Shown: positions 52,436 to 61,848, counted from the stretch's first letter. The stretch is 64,000 bases of DNA from Tenacibaculum aiptasiae (GCF_008806755.1 NZ_WAAU01000003.1:264996-328995); one strand, 5' to 3'. Notes: generated by a model from the sequence alone, not told the origin. Program-made: numbers and translations.

Positions 52436-53682
52436 TAGGCTTGTGCAAATTCGGTTTTTACAATTTTATATAACTTATCTGAAGAGCGAATTTTAAAATC
52501 TAATTTCATCGTTACTTCATCACCTTTAGTAGCTTTTTCAGCAGGAGCATCATTTACAAACATTTGTTTTAGCTCCATTTCTTTTGCTCCTGTAGTTGGA
52601 CCTGTAATTAAAATTGTATCACCTACATTTACATCGTAAGCTTCAATTTTAAATTCACCAACTTGAGCTTTTTGGAAATAATGAACCCCTTTACCTAAGT
52701 ATACTTTCTTTTGAGTGGCATGAGAACCTGGTTCTTTACTCCATTCTCCTAATTTTTGTCCTAAATAATATCCATTCCAAAAACCGCGATTATATACTTT
52801 TTCTAGTTCTTGCATCCAGCTAATTACTTTCTCTTTATCATAAGTACCATTGGATAAGCTATCAATAGCATCACGATAACATTTAATTACTTTAGCAACA
52901 TATTCTGGAGCTCTTCCTCTACCTTCAATTTTTAATACTTTAATCCCAGCATCGGCAACCTGATCTAAGAAATCAATTGTACATAAATCTTTTGGAGACA
53001 TGATATACTCGTTATCTAACTCCATTTCAAATCCTGATTCTTGATCAATTACCGTATATTTTTTACGACAATTTTGCTTGCAAGCACCTCTGTTTGCTGA
53101 AGAATTGTGAGAGTGTAAACTCATATAGCATTTACCTGAAACAGCCATGCATAATGCACCATGTCCAAAAATTTCTATTTCAAGTAAACGACCTGAAGGA
53201 CCTTTAATTTCTTCTTTTTCTATTTGCTCGGTAATCTTTTTTACTTGACGTAAACTAAGTTCTCTACTCAATACAACCGTATCGGCAAACATTGCATAAA
53301 ACTTTACAGTTTCAATATTTGTAATATTTATTTGTGTAGAAATATGAACTTCCATTCCTTCAGCTCTTGCCATAGCAATTACTGCTTGATCCATAGCAAT
53401 TACTGCAGTAATATCTGCTTCTTTTGCTCTTTTTATCAATGTTTTTACAATTGATAAATCATGATCGTAAACAATAGTGTTTAAGGTTAAATAAGTACGA
53501 ACATTTTTCTCTTTACATCTTTGTGAAATTTCTTCTAAATCGTCAAGAGTAAAATTAATAGACGCTCTAGCTCGCATATTTAATTGTTCGACACCAAAAT
53601 ACACAGAATCACATCCATTGTCTAACGCTGCTTGTAACGATTCAAAATTACCAGCAGGTGCCATTAGTTCAATTTTTTGCAT
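52435..53682 (-). CDS. trhP: U32-family protein, probable tRNA 5-hydroxyuridine synthase TrhP
   Basis: This 415-residue protein has the U32 signature EIFGHGALCMAVSGKCYMS near 165-183 and the Cys run NRGACKQNCR near 190-199, which form the iron-sulphur site of TrhP/YegQ. TrhP makes 5-hydroxyuridine at tRNA position 34 with prephenate and without oxygen. Adjacent trhO, which does the oxygen-dependent reaction, supports this. A collagenase-like peptidase is the older, less likely reading. Confidence 0.85.
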   Translation of the reverse strand: MQKIELMAPAGNFESLQAALDNGCDSVYFGVEQLNMRARASINFTLDDLEEISQRCKEKNVRTYLTLNTIVYDHDLSIVKTLIKRAKEADITAVIAMDQAVIAMARAEGMEVHISTQINITNIETVKFYAMFADTVVLSRELSLRQVKKITEQIEKEEIKGPSGRLLEIEIFGHGALCMAVSGKCYMSLHSHNSSANRGACKQNCRKKYTVIDQESGFEMELDNEYIMSPKDLCTIDFLDQVADAGIKVLKIEGRGRAPEYVAKVIKCYRDAIDSLSNGTYDKEKVISWMQELEKVYNRGFWNGYYLGQKLGEWSKEPGSHATQKKVYLGKGVHYFQKAQVGEFKIEAYDVNVGDTILITGPTTGAKEMELKQMFVNDAPAEKATKGDEVTMKLDFKIRSSDKLYKIVKTEFAQA

Positions 53683-54713
53683 TACTTCTTATATTTTAAA
53701 GCTTCAGAACGCCCTTTTTTAAATATTTTATTGCTAGCATGTTTACCTTTACGTAAAGCTTTTTGCTCTTCATAAGGTAAATGGATAATTTCTTGACATT
53801 CAGAAGAACAAGTATTTTCCATTTGCTCAGCACATTCGTCACATTGAATAAACAATAAGTGACAACCTTCGTTTGCACAATTGGTATGTGTGTCGCATGG
53901 TTTTCCACATTGATGACAATTAGAAATTACATCTTCAGAAATACGTTCAGCACGTCTATGATCGAAAACAAAATTCTTTCCTTTGAATTTATTTTCTAAC
54001 CCTTCTGCTTTTACTTGACGAGTATATTCTATAATTCCTCCTTCTAATTGGAATACGTTTTTAAAACCTTTATGCTTGTAATAAGCTGATGCTTTTTCAC
54101 AACGAATACCACCAGTACAATACATTAATAGGTTTTTATCTTCTTTATGATCTTTTAAATCTTCTTCAATAATATCTAAAGAGTCTCTAAATGTGTCTAC
54201 ATCTGGAGTTACAGCTCCTTCGAAATGCCCTATTTCACTTTCATAATGGTTACGCATATCAACACATACAGTGTTTGGATTTGCTAACATTTCGTTAAAC
54301 TCTTTAGCCGATAAGTGAACTCCTTTATTCGTTACATCAAAAGTATCATCGTTTAATCCGTCAGCTACAATTTTATTACGAACCTTTACCTTTAATTTTA
54401 AAAACGACTTATTGTCCTGCTCTACGGCAACATTTAAACGAATATCTTTTAAGAAAGAAATGTTATCTAATTGTTCTTTTAAAGCTAGGAAATTTTCTGC
54501 AGGAACAGAGATTTGAGCATTTATACCTTCATAAGACACATAGGTTCTACCTAATACATCTAATTCGTTCCATTCTAGGAATAATTTGTTTCTAAATAAG
54601 GTTGGATTTTCTATCTTAAAATATTGATAGAATGAAATTGTCAAACGGTCTTTTCCCGCTTCGTCTATTAATGCAGCGCGTTCACTTGCGCTTAACTTAT
54701 TGTACAGTTGCAT
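53682..54713 (-). CDS. trhO: tRNA uridine(34) hydroxylase TrhO (rhodanese family)
   Basis: This 343-residue protein has an N-terminal acylphosphatase-like UPF0176 domain, a rhodanese domain (VDMRNHYESEIGHFEGAV) with catalytic Cys near 197 in YCTGGIRCEKAS, and a zinc-like C-terminal Cys cluster (CHQCGKPCDTHTNCANEGC). TrhO hydroxylates U34 with molecular oxygen. It shares its boundary base with trhP, implying translational coupling. Confidence 0.9.
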   Translation of the reverse strand: MQLYNKLSASERAALIDEAGKDRLTISFYQYFKIENPTLFRNKLFLEWNELDVLGRTYVSYEGINAQISVPAENFLALKEQLDNISFLKDIRLNVAVEQDNKSFLKLKVKVRNKIVADGLNDDTFDVTNKGVHLSAKEFNEMLANPNTVCVDMRNHYESEIGHFEGAVTPDVDTFRDSLDIIEEDLKDHKEDKNLLMYCTGGIRCEKASAYYKHKGFKNVFQLEGGIIEYTRQVKAEGLENKFKGKNFVFDHRRAERISEDVISNCHQCGKPCDTHTNCANEGCHLLFIQCDECAEQMENTCSSECQEIIHLPYEEQKALRKGKHASNKIFKKGRSEALKYKK

Positions 54714-54914
54714 GCTATACTTTTTTAGTTAAACAAAATATGTTATGATCTTTTTTAAAAATCGCTGCAAAAGTACATAATTTTTATTTTTTATGTTTAA
54801 AATAATACATTTAGTATCAAATTGATAGGAATTCAAATTTTTGAGAAAATTTAGCGGTAAAACAGATACAACTAATCTCATTTTTTTGAACCTTTGTACT
54901 AGTATTTCAAAGAA

Positions 54915-55412
54915 ATGATACGAAGTGTAACTATAAATGATGCTGAAGCAATAACTAATATTTACAATTACTATGTTGTAAGTCATATTGCTACGTTTGT
55001 AGAGGAACCTGTTTCTGTAACTTACTTTAAAAATAAAATAGAAAAAATAACAAAGGATTTTCCTTGGTTTGTTTTTGAAGAAAATAATAGAATTGTAGGT
55101 TATGCACATGGAAATTTTTGGAATACAAGAAGTGCATATGGTAAAACAGCTGAAGTTTCTATTTACTTAGATGTTAATGTTGGAGGTAAAGGAATAGGTT
55201 CTCAGTTGTACAATAATTTAATTAGAGTGTTAATTGAAAAAGGTTTTCATGTGTTAATAGGTGGAATATCATTGCCTAATAAAGCAAGTGTTGCTTTGCA
55301 TGAAAAGTTTGGTTTTACCAAAGTAGCACATTTTAAAGAAGTTGGATATAAGTTTAATAAATGGGTAGATGTTGGTTATTGGCAACTTACCGTAAATAAT
55401 AATAATAAATGA
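54915..55412 (+). CDS. GNAT N-acetyltransferase, phosphinothricin acetyltransferase-like
   Basis: This protein of 165 residues opens MIRSVTINDAEAITNIYNYY and has the acetyl-CoA loop VSIYLDVNVGGKGIGSQLYN near 83-102, then SLPNKASVALHEKFGF near 118-133. Relatives acetylate amino-acid analogues such as methionine sulfoximine. It overlaps asd by four bases (ATGA), so it is co-translated with it. Confidence 0.85.
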   Translation: MIRSVTINDAEAITNIYNYYVVSHIATFVEEPVSVTYFKNKIEKITKDFPWFVFEENNRIVGYAHGNFWNTRSAYGKTAEVSIYLDVNVGGKGIGSQLYNNLIRVLIEKGFHVLIGGISLPNKASVALHEKFGFTKVAHFKEVGYKFNKWVDVGYWQLTVNNNNK

Positions 55413-56416
55413 GAGTAGCAGTAGTAGGAGCTACCGGAATGGTAGGTAATGTAATGTTACAAGTGTTAGCAGAACGTAACTTTCCTGTAACAGAATTAAT
55501 TCCTGTAGCATCAGAACGTTCAGTTGGAAAACAAATTGAGTTTAAAGGAACAAATTATACCATTGTTGGATTAGAAACCGCTGTTTCTATGAAGCCAGAT
55601 GTAGCGTTGTTTTCTGCAGGAGGAAGTACATCATTAGAATGGGCTCCTAAATTTGCAGAGGCTGGAACAACTGTAATTGATAATTCTTCGGCATGGAGAA
55701 TGGATACTACTAAAAAACTAGTAGTACCAGAAATTAATGCTTCTGAATTAACGGAGAATGATAAAATTATAGCAAATCCAAATTGTTCTACAATTCAAAT
55801 GGTTTTAGCTTTGGCGCCATTGCATAAAAAATATGGTATCAAACGTTTGGTAATTTCTACCTATCAGTCAATTACAGGAACAGGAGTTAAAGCTGTTCAA
55901 CAATTAGAAAATGAATCTAAAGGAATAGAGGGGGAAACAGCATATCCGCATCAAATTCATAAAAATGTATTACCTCATTGTGATGTTTTTGAGGAAGCAG
56001 GTTATACTAAAGAGGAATTAAAATTGGTAAGAGAAACTCATAAGATTTTAAACGACCCTAGTATTGGTATTACAGCTACATCAGTAAGAATACCTGTTGT
56101 AGGTGGTCATAGTGAGGCTGTAAATATTGAGTTTGAAAATCATTTTGAGGTAGAGGATATTCGCAAAATTTTATCTGAAACAGATGGAGTTGTTGTACAA
56201 GATGATATTGAGAATAATGTATACCCTATGCCGTTCTATTCTGAAGGAAAAGATGAAGTTTTTGTAGGTAGAATTAGAAGAGATTTATCGCAACCAAATA
56301 GTTTAAATATGTGGATTGTTTCTGATAATTTACGAAAAGGGGCAGCTACAAATACAATTCAAATAGCTGAATATTTAGTAGCTAATAACTTAATAGGGAA
56401 AGAAGTTACAGCTTAA
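55409..56416 (+). CDS. asd: Aspartate-semialdehyde dehydrogenase
   Basis: This enzyme reduces aspartyl phosphate to the semialdehyde for lysine, methionine and threonine synthesis. The Rossmann motif AVVGATGMVGNVML is at 4-17, the catalytic Cys near 128 in NPNCSTIQ, and His in RIPVVGGHSEAV near 236. Length is 335. It lies downstream of an acetyltransferase gene with which it overlaps. Confidence 0.95.
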   Translation: MRVAVVGATGMVGNVMLQVLAERNFPVTELIPVASERSVGKQIEFKGTNYTIVGLETAVSMKPDVALFSAGGSTSLEWAPKFAEAGTTVIDNSSAWRMDTTKKLVVPEINASELTENDKIIANPNCSTIQMVLALAPLHKKYGIKRLVISTYQSITGTGVKAVQQLENESKGIEGETAYPHQIHKNVLPHCDVFEEAGYTKEELKLVRETHKILNDPSIGITATSVRIPVVGGHSEAVNIEFENHFEVEDIRKILSETDGVVVQDDIENNVYPMPFYSEGKDEVFVGRIRRDLSQPNSLNMWIVSDNLRKGAATNTIQIAEYLVANNLIGKEVTA

Positions 56417-56439
56417 AAGTAATTCGAACATAATTTTTC

Positions 56440-56470
56440 AAAACCTGTATTTATTTAAATGCAGGTTTTT
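56440..56470 (+). terminator. asd terminator
   Basis: The arms AAAACCTG (56440-56447) and CAGGTTTT (56462-56469) are followed by T. The promoter box of the next gene begins immediately after. Confidence 0.75.
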
Positions 56471-56478
56471 TATTTTTG
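56471..56478 (+). promoter_or_regulatory. HD-gene promoter, -7 box TATTTTTG
   Basis: The TAnnTTTG box ends five bases before ATG 56484, so the mRNA may be leaderless or nearly so. Confidence 0.5.
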
Positions 56479-56483
56479 AACCT

Positions 56484-57137
56484 ATGAATAGAGCGCAAAT
56501 TATACAGGATACTATTGAGTTTGTAAAAGAAACTTTGAAAGGAGCAGAGGGAGGACATGATTATTTTCATGTAGAACGAGTATATAAAAATGCATTATTA
56601 ATAGCAAAGACGGAAAAAGTAGATGAATTCATAGTGGCTTTAGGTGCTTTATTACATGATATTGCCGATAGTAAGTTTTATAATGGGGATGAAACTGTTG
56701 GTCCTAAAAAGGCACGAGTATTTTTAGAGTCTCAAAATGTAAGTGAAGCAATAATTGTTCATGTTGAAAAGATTATTCAAAATATATCTTTTAAAGGAGG
56801 TAATTTCGAACAAAAGTTCACATCGCCAGAATTAGAAGTTATTCAAGATGCTGATAGATTAGATGCAATAGGTGCTATAGGAATAGCTCGTTGTTTTAAC
56901 TACGGAGGTTATAAAAATAGAGAGTTATATAATCCAAGTATTCTTCCAAATCTAAACATGACCAAAGAAGAATATAAAAAGTCTACAGCACCAACGATAA
57001 ATCACTTTTATGAAAAACTATTGTTGTTAAAAGATAAAATGAATACAGCTACAGGTAAAAGTATTGCAACAAAAAGACATGAGTTTATGGAGCAATTTTT
57101 ACAACAGTTCTATAATGAATGGGATGGAACTGTTTAA
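56484..57137 (+). CDS. HD domain-containing phosphohydrolase
   Basis: This protein of 217 residues has metal-binding residues in HDYFHVERVYKNAL near 24-37, LLHDIADSKF near 57-66, and a distal Asp in QDADRLDAIGAIGIARCF near 122-139. YedJ-like HD proteins hydrolyse phosphate monoesters or nucleotides; the substrate is not known. The gene converges with a small membrane-protein gene that may extend into it. Confidence 0.85.
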   Translation: MNRAQIIQDTIEFVKETLKGAEGGHDYFHVERVYKNALLIAKTEKVDEFIVALGALLHDIADSKFYNGDETVGPKKARVFLESQNVSEAIIVHVEKIIQNISFKGGNFEQKFTSPELEVIQDADRLDAIGAIGIARCFNYGGYKNRELYNPSILPNLNMTKEEYKKSTAPTINHFYEKLLLLKDKMNTATGKSIATKRHEFMEQFLQQFYNEWDGTV

Positions 57138-57257
57138 TTAACTTTTAAGATAGTATCGAATAATCCTGTATTTAAAATATCGTTAATACTAAATTTAATA
57201 GTAATTGTGCTATTTCTAAAATGATGGTTGTTATTATAATTATCATGATGTTCGGTT
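57134..57257 (-). pseudogene. Out-of-frame 3' extension of the gene at 57258-57647
   Basis: Skipping one base at an A7 run (57263-57269) just before the stop keeps the frame open for about 43 more codons (ESLNKTEHHDNYNNNHHF, then a beta-like ITIKFSINDILN segment) to TAA at 57136-57134, overlapping the convergent HD gene stop by four bases. This may be a frameshifted gene end or chance. Confidence 0.35.
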
Positions 57258-57647
57258 TTATTTAATGATTCCTTTTTTTATTAAGACTACTTTACTTTCG
57301 TTTTGGTTAATAAATTCTAACTCTAATAAGTCTATTTCTTTAAAACCCTTTATTTCAGATTCTAATAAAGATTGAATTCTTTTAGCTTCAGCTTCTACTG
57401 ATTCAAAATTGCAGTCAACTAATTGGTATTCTCCTTTTTCAGTTGAAAGACCATTTTCCCCAAACTGAATTCCTTTTGCATAAATGATTTGGTTAACCTC
57501 TTTACAATCGCAATTTTCTTTTAATGTTTGGAAAATTTTATCAGACTTATTAGAACTTTTTATTGAGGAAGCTACTGTGTAACCAAATAGTCCTCCAAGT
57601 AATAAGAATGAGATGATAACAATTAAAGTTCTTGTTGATTTTTTCAT
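57258..57647 (-). CDS. Small membrane-anchored protein of unknown function
   Basis: This 129-residue protein has an N-terminal transmembrane anchor (TLIVIISFLLLGGLFGYTVA, residues 7-26). A soluble part has a Cys pair (NCDCKEVNQIIY near 45, VDCNFESVEAE near 79) and ends LIKKGIIK. No family is recognised. The end may be frameshifted at A7 (57263-57269), giving a longer protein. It is monocistronic. Confidence 0.55.
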   Translation of the reverse strand: MKKSTRTLIVIISFLLLGGLFGYTVASSIKSSNKSDKIFQTLKENCDCKEVNQIIYAKGIQFGENGLSTEKGEYQLVDCNFESVEAEAKRIQSLLESEIKGFKEIDLLELEFINQNESKVVLIKKGIIK

Positions 57648-57815
57648 TTCTCAATAAATTTTATATGAGCTTAGTTGCTGATACAAAGATTCTACTTTAA
57701 AAGAGCTATTCCAAGTAAAGTATACCCAGTTTTAGGAAAATAGGGTTGTGTTTTCTCTTGTTAAGTTGTTGTTTTATAGTTGTTTGATGTGTTTTTAAAA
57801 AAAGAAAGGTCTCAA

Positions 57816-57853
57816 AAATGAAAAAGCCCCAAATTTATAAATTTAGGGCTTTT
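57816..57853 (-). terminator. Terminator after the TPR-AraC gene
   Basis: The arms 57822-57834 and 57841-57853 (AAAAGCCC with GGGCTTTT plus AAAT/ATTT) are followed by T on the minus strand. Confidence 0.8.
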
Positions 57854-57875
57854 GTAGCGTCTTTTTGATGTTGAT

Positions 57876-59597
57876 TTAAGAAATAGAATTCAATTTTTTG
57901 ATATAAACAGAAGGTAATAAACCAGTTCTTTTTTTAAAGTATTTGGTAAAAGAATCTGGACTTTTATAACCTATTTCTTCTGAAATTGATTGAATAGAAT
58001 AGGATCTAAATTTGCTACTTTCTTTTAATTTTAAAATGATATAATTAATTCTTAAATCGTTTATGTATGTATTAAAGTTTTTCTGATAATGCGCATTGAT
58101 TACTTTCGATAAATACGAAGTGTTTGTTTTTATTTTCTTTGCTACGTTATATGAATTACATTCTTGTTTTAAATAATAATGCTGTTCTTCTATTTTTTGT
58201 AAGCCAGCTAAAATCTCATTAAAAGTTTCTTGATTAATATCTGAAGTAGTATTCTTTTCTTCTAATGAAATGTCTTTAGTGTCTACAAGAGTTTGTTGTT
58301 TTTCTAAAGATTCTATTTTAGTCAATAATTCATTAAACCTCTTGGTAGTTTTTGCTCTTCTTTTTGATGTAATAAATAAGAAAAGTAGCAAAAGTGCAAT
58401 GACAAAAGAGCCTCCTATAAGTAAAAGAGAAGTTTTATTTTGTTGCTTTTGTTTAGCTGTTTCTAAATCAGAAATTTTCTTTTTATGAAAAGAGTCTACA
58501 ATATGTTTTCTGTTTTTTTCTAATGCAGTTTGATTTAAAACATATTTTTCAAAATACTCATTTGATTTTTCAATGTTTCCAGCTTTTTTATAAATTTTAG
58601 CAAGTTTTTTATAGTCTTCTACTAAATTGAATTCTTTGGTTTTGTTTTTTATTTTGTCAATACCTTTAAGCATTATAGCTATTGCCTTATCATAGTTTTT
58701 TAAATTACTATTGGCCTCAGCTAATTCTTTATAGTAGTACGTTTCTCCTGAATTTGTATCGTATTTATGACTTAAATCTTTTAACTTTTCTAATACAATT
58801 AAAGCCTCTTCGTTTTTATTTTCAGCAATTAAGATTTTACTTTTTTGAGACAAGTAGTTTAATCGAATAACATCATTAATGGTATCTAAGTGTTTTTCAA
58901 TTCCTTTATTTAAATAAAAATTAGCTGAATCTAATTTTTTTAGTTTAAGATAAGAGTCACTGATGCTTACAATAGTGAGTGAGCTATTGAATTTCCTATT
59001 TATTTCATCTATATCTTTTGCAGATTCTATAAGTTGTAAGCCTTTTTTATACTGTTTTATAGCTTCTTCATATTCCCCTGCAGTATTATTCATTCCGCCA
59101 ATTAAAACAGGTATTACAGCTTTATAAAAACCTAAGTCTTCTTTTTCAGCGATGGCTTCACCAATAGAATAATAGTCCAACCCTATTTTAGTTTCTCCTA
59201 TGGCAGCATAACTGTTTCCAAGTTGTACTTGTATTTCTATAGGAGTTATTTTAGCTAAGAGTATGGCTTTTTTTTCTTTCTTGCTAAATTGATATTTGTT
59301 GTATAAATCTAATTCTCTTTTATAAGATTTAATAGATGTGTAATGCTCATTAATGAATTGACTTTGCCTAGCAATTCTATGCAATAGAAGAATTGTTCTA
59401 AAGGTGTCTTTTTGTTCTTCGGCAAGAACTAACATTTTGTTCATTAAAAGAACTCTTTCTCTACTCCCGTCCTCTACTCTTAAAGAATCAGAAAGTGTTT
59501 TTAGACTTTTTACATAGAGACTATCAATAGTTTTTTGTGCAAAAAAACTATAGCTAAAGAGAAAAAGAATTAGAAAAAGAGTTTTCTTTAATGTCAT
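57876..59597 (-). CDS. TPR-containing membrane AraC family regulator
   Basis: This 573-residue protein has a signal sequence (MTLKKTLFLILFLFSYSFFA), TPR repeats over 60-350, one transmembrane helix near 388-408 (TSLLLIGGSFVIALLLLFLF), and a C-terminal AraC DNA-binding domain over 465-573 (YNVAKKIKTNTSYLSKVINA; GYKSPDSFTKYFKKRTGLLP). It resembles a one-component version of the TPR kinases at 1132 and 48724: a periplasmic sensor joined directly to DNA binding. The target is unknown. Confidence 0.88.
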   Translation of the reverse strand: MTLKKTLFLILFLFSYSFFAQKTIDSLYVKSLKTLSDSLRVEDGSRERVLLMNKMLVLAEEQKDTFRTILLLHRIARQSQFINEHYTSIKSYKRELDLYNKYQFSKKEKKAILLAKITPIEIQVQLGNSYAAIGETKIGLDYYSIGEAIAEKEDLGFYKAVIPVLIGGMNNTAGEYEEAIKQYKKGLQLIESAKDIDEINRKFNSSLTIVSISDSYLKLKKLDSANFYLNKGIEKHLDTINDVIRLNYLSQKSKILIAENKNEEALIVLEKLKDLSHKYDTNSGETYYYKELAEANSNLKNYDKAIAIMLKGIDKIKNKTKEFNLVEDYKKLAKIYKKAGNIEKSNEYFEKYVLNQTALEKNRKHIVDSFHKKKISDLETAKQKQQNKTSLLLIGGSFVIALLLLFLFITSKRRAKTTKRFNELLTKIESLEKQQTLVDTKDISLEEKNTTSDINQETFNEILAGLQKIEEQHYYLKQECNSYNVAKKIKTNTSYLSKVINAHYQKNFNTYINDLRINYIILKLKESSKFRSYSIQSISEEIGYKSPDSFTKYFKKRTGLLPSVYIKKLNSIS

Positions 59598-59600
59598 ATG

Positions 59601-60383
59601 TTATGCTCCAGGGAAATTAGGTTTTCTTTTTTCTAGAAAAGCAGTAGTTCCTTCTTTAAAATCTTCTGTACCAAAACAGTTTCCAAATTCAGTAATTTCT
59701 GTTTCGAAACCATTAATACCGTCTTTAAAATTATCGTTTACAGCTTTAATAGCGGCGCTAATCGCAACAGATGAATTTCTCATTATTTTGCTAGCTAATT
59801 TCTCAGCTAATGGAATTAATTCTTCTTGTGTTGTAACGTGATTTACTAATCCAGAATCTTTAGCTTCCTCAGCAGAAATCATTCCAGCTGTCATTACCAT
59901 TTCCATAGCTTTTCCTTTACCTACAAGCTGTGGTAAACGCTGTGTACCTCCATAGCCAGGTATTACACCTAAAGATACTTCTGGTAATCCCATTTTAGCA
60001 TTGTCAGAAGCAATTCTGAAATGACACGACATTGCCAATTCTAACCCACCACCTAATGCAAATCCATTAACAGCGGCGATTACTGGAGTAGATAAATTTT
60101 CTACAAAATCAAATAAAGTTTCTTGTCCTTTTCTGGCTAATTCAGCACCTTCTGCTACTGAGAAATGAGCAAATTCAGAAATGTCTGCACCAGCAACAAA
60201 AGCTTTTTCTCCACTACCCGTAATAATGATTGCTTTTATTGAAGAATCATTATTTAAGCTATCAAAAGCTGTATGTAATTCCTCAATAGTTGCTTTGTTT
60301 AAAGCATTTAATTTTTTTGGACGATTAATAGTTATTGTAGCTAATCCGTTAGAAGTATCAACTAAGATGTTTTCGAAATTCAT
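59601..60383 (-). CDS. Enoyl-CoA hydratase/crotonase
   Basis: This 260-residue enzyme hydrates trans-2-enoyl-CoA. Oxyanion-hole and catalytic segments are GEKAFVAGADISEFA near 58-72, NGFALGGGLELAMSCHFRIA near 105-124 (first Glu in GLELAM), and LPEVSLGVIPGYGGTQRLPQ near 131-150 (second Glu). Both catalytic Glu residues are present, unlike in the crotonase-like protein at 9482. It lies between the TPR-AraC gene and the HAMP kinase gene, same strand, with 3-4-base gaps. Confidence 0.9.
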   Translation of the reverse strand: MNFENILVDTSNGLATITINRPKKLNALNKATIEELHTAFDSLNNDSSIKAIIITGSGEKAFVAGADISEFAHFSVAEGAELARKGQETLFDFVENLSTPVIAAVNGFALGGGLELAMSCHFRIASDNAKMGLPEVSLGVIPGYGGTQRLPQLVGKGKAMEMVMTAGMISAEEAKDSGLVNHVTTQEELIPLAEKLASKIMRNSSVAISAAIKAVNDNFKDGINGFETEITEFGNCFGTEDFKEGTTAFLEKRKPNFPGA

Positions 60384-60387
60384 TTGA

Positions 60388-61848
60388 TTATGTTTTGGGT
60401 AAAATTACATTAAAAACAGTTCCTATACCCTCAGTTGAGGTAAAAGTAATAGAACCATCATATGCTTCAATTATATTTTTTATCATTGGTAAACCTAATC
60501 CCATTCCACTTGTTTTAGTAGTAAACTTAGGTTCAAAAATTAATTCTTTATTTTTTTCGGTAATACCTTTTCCATTATCAGAAACAGAAATTTTAACGTT
60601 ATTACCTTCTGAAGTAACTTTTACTTCAACTCTAGGATTTTGTTCGTTTTCTTTTATTGCCTGTGTAGCATTTTTTACTAAGTTGGTTACAATTCTAATC
60701 AATTGTGTTTTATCTAGGTTGGCAAATAATTCTGTTTCTTGTGGAATGTAATGTATATATCCTTCTGTAAATATGTCTAACGAGTGTTTTACAACATCTA
60801 CTACATCTAATTTTTCACGTCGTTGTGTAGGCATTTTAGCAAAATCAGAGAATGCAGAGGCAATAGAACTCATTACATCTATTTGCTGAATAAGTGTTTC
60901 ACTATATTCAGACATTTTTTCTTTAATTTTAGGGTCGTTTGGATTGAACTTTCTTTCAAAACTTTGAACAGAAAGTCGCATAGGAGTCAATGGATTTTTA
61001 ATTTCATGAGCAACCTGCTTTGCCATTTCTCTCCACGCTTGTTCACGTTCGCTCATAGCTAATTTTACAGCACTTTCTTCTAGTTGATCAATCATGTTAT
61101 TATAAGAATCAACCAAAGAATTGATTTCTGAACTAGCAGAGTTTAAAGTGATTTTTTCGTTTCGTTTGTTTAAACGAGTCTCTTTAATTTTTTCTGAAAT
61201 TGTTTGAATAGATCGTGTAATATAGCTTGATAAAAAGTATGCCAACGCAATTGCTACTAGGAACATAAGAATGTATACAAGTGACAAGCGTGAAATAAAT
61301 TCTTGTAACTCCTTTTTTTGTTCTTCGTTATTTTGCGCTATTTGTATTTCAAGTATTCCAATACGTTTAAAGCGTAAATCGTTTATATACGTATAGGAAG
61401 ATTGGTAGGTAATTCCGTTTTTACTTCTACTTTTTAAAATTTTATGATCAGAATTATTAGCTAATTCAGTAGTTATTTCACTAGAAAGAGGTTTATCTTC
61501 TACTTTTTCAAAATTATAAGGTTTTGACGATTTTAAAAACCGACCATCCATACCATACATCGTAATTGTAAGCTTATGAACAGCAGCCATCTCATAAATT
61601 CTGTCCTGAAAAATTTTAGATAAGTTTTCTGTGTTAACAGGATATGTTGTTCTACGTTTTAATTCAATTTCAATAGCTTGTTTAATGGTAGTTTCCTTTC
61701 TTCCAAAACGATGAATGTTATAATCTTTGGTTTGTTCACCATACTGATAAACAGTTACTAATACAATTAAAACAGAAGCCAATAATACAAGAAGTATCAT
61801 TGACAAAAATATTCGGATACGTAAGGATATGTTGTTAACGTTTAGCAA
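60388..61848 (-). CDS. HAMP-domain sensor histidine kinase
   Basis: This inner-membrane kinase of 486 residues has helix one near 10-32, a periplasmic domain over 33-185, helix two near 190-213, a HAMP segment, then the H box AKQVAHEIKNPLTPMRLSVQ with phospho-acceptor His near 283. N box is RIVTNLVKNATQAI, G1 is SDNGKGIT and G2 is GMGLGLPMIKNI. No response regulator is adjacent. It resembles NtrY-type kinases. Confidence 0.9.
   Translation of the reverse strand: MLNVNNISLRIRIFLSMILLVLLASVLIVLVTVYQYGEQTKDYNIHRFGRKETTIKQAIEIELKRRTTYPVNTENLSKIFQDRIYEMAAVHKLTITMYGMDGRFLKSSKPYNFEKVEDKPLSSEITTELANNSDHKILKSRSKNGITYQSSYTYINDLRFKRIGILEIQIAQNNEEQKKELQEFISRLSLVYILMFLVAIALAYFLSSYITRSIQTISEKIKETRLNKRNEKITLNSASSEINSLVDSYNNMIDQLEESAVKLAMSEREQAWREMAKQVAHEIKNPLTPMRLSVQSFERKFNPNDPKIKEKMSEYSETLIQQIDVMSSIASAFSDFAKMPTQRREKLDVVDVVKHSLDIFTEGYIHYIPQETELFANLDKTQLIRIVTNLVKNATQAIKENEQNPRVEVKVTSEGNNVKISVSDNGKGITEKNKELIFEPKFTTKTSGMGLGLPMIKNIIEAYDGSITFTSTEGIGTVFNVILPKT

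Noticed and set aside
54729..55109. Minus-strand frame of 126 codons near the acetyltransferase gene
   Set aside because: It overlaps a well-supported GNAT gene on the other strand and has no coding-like pattern.
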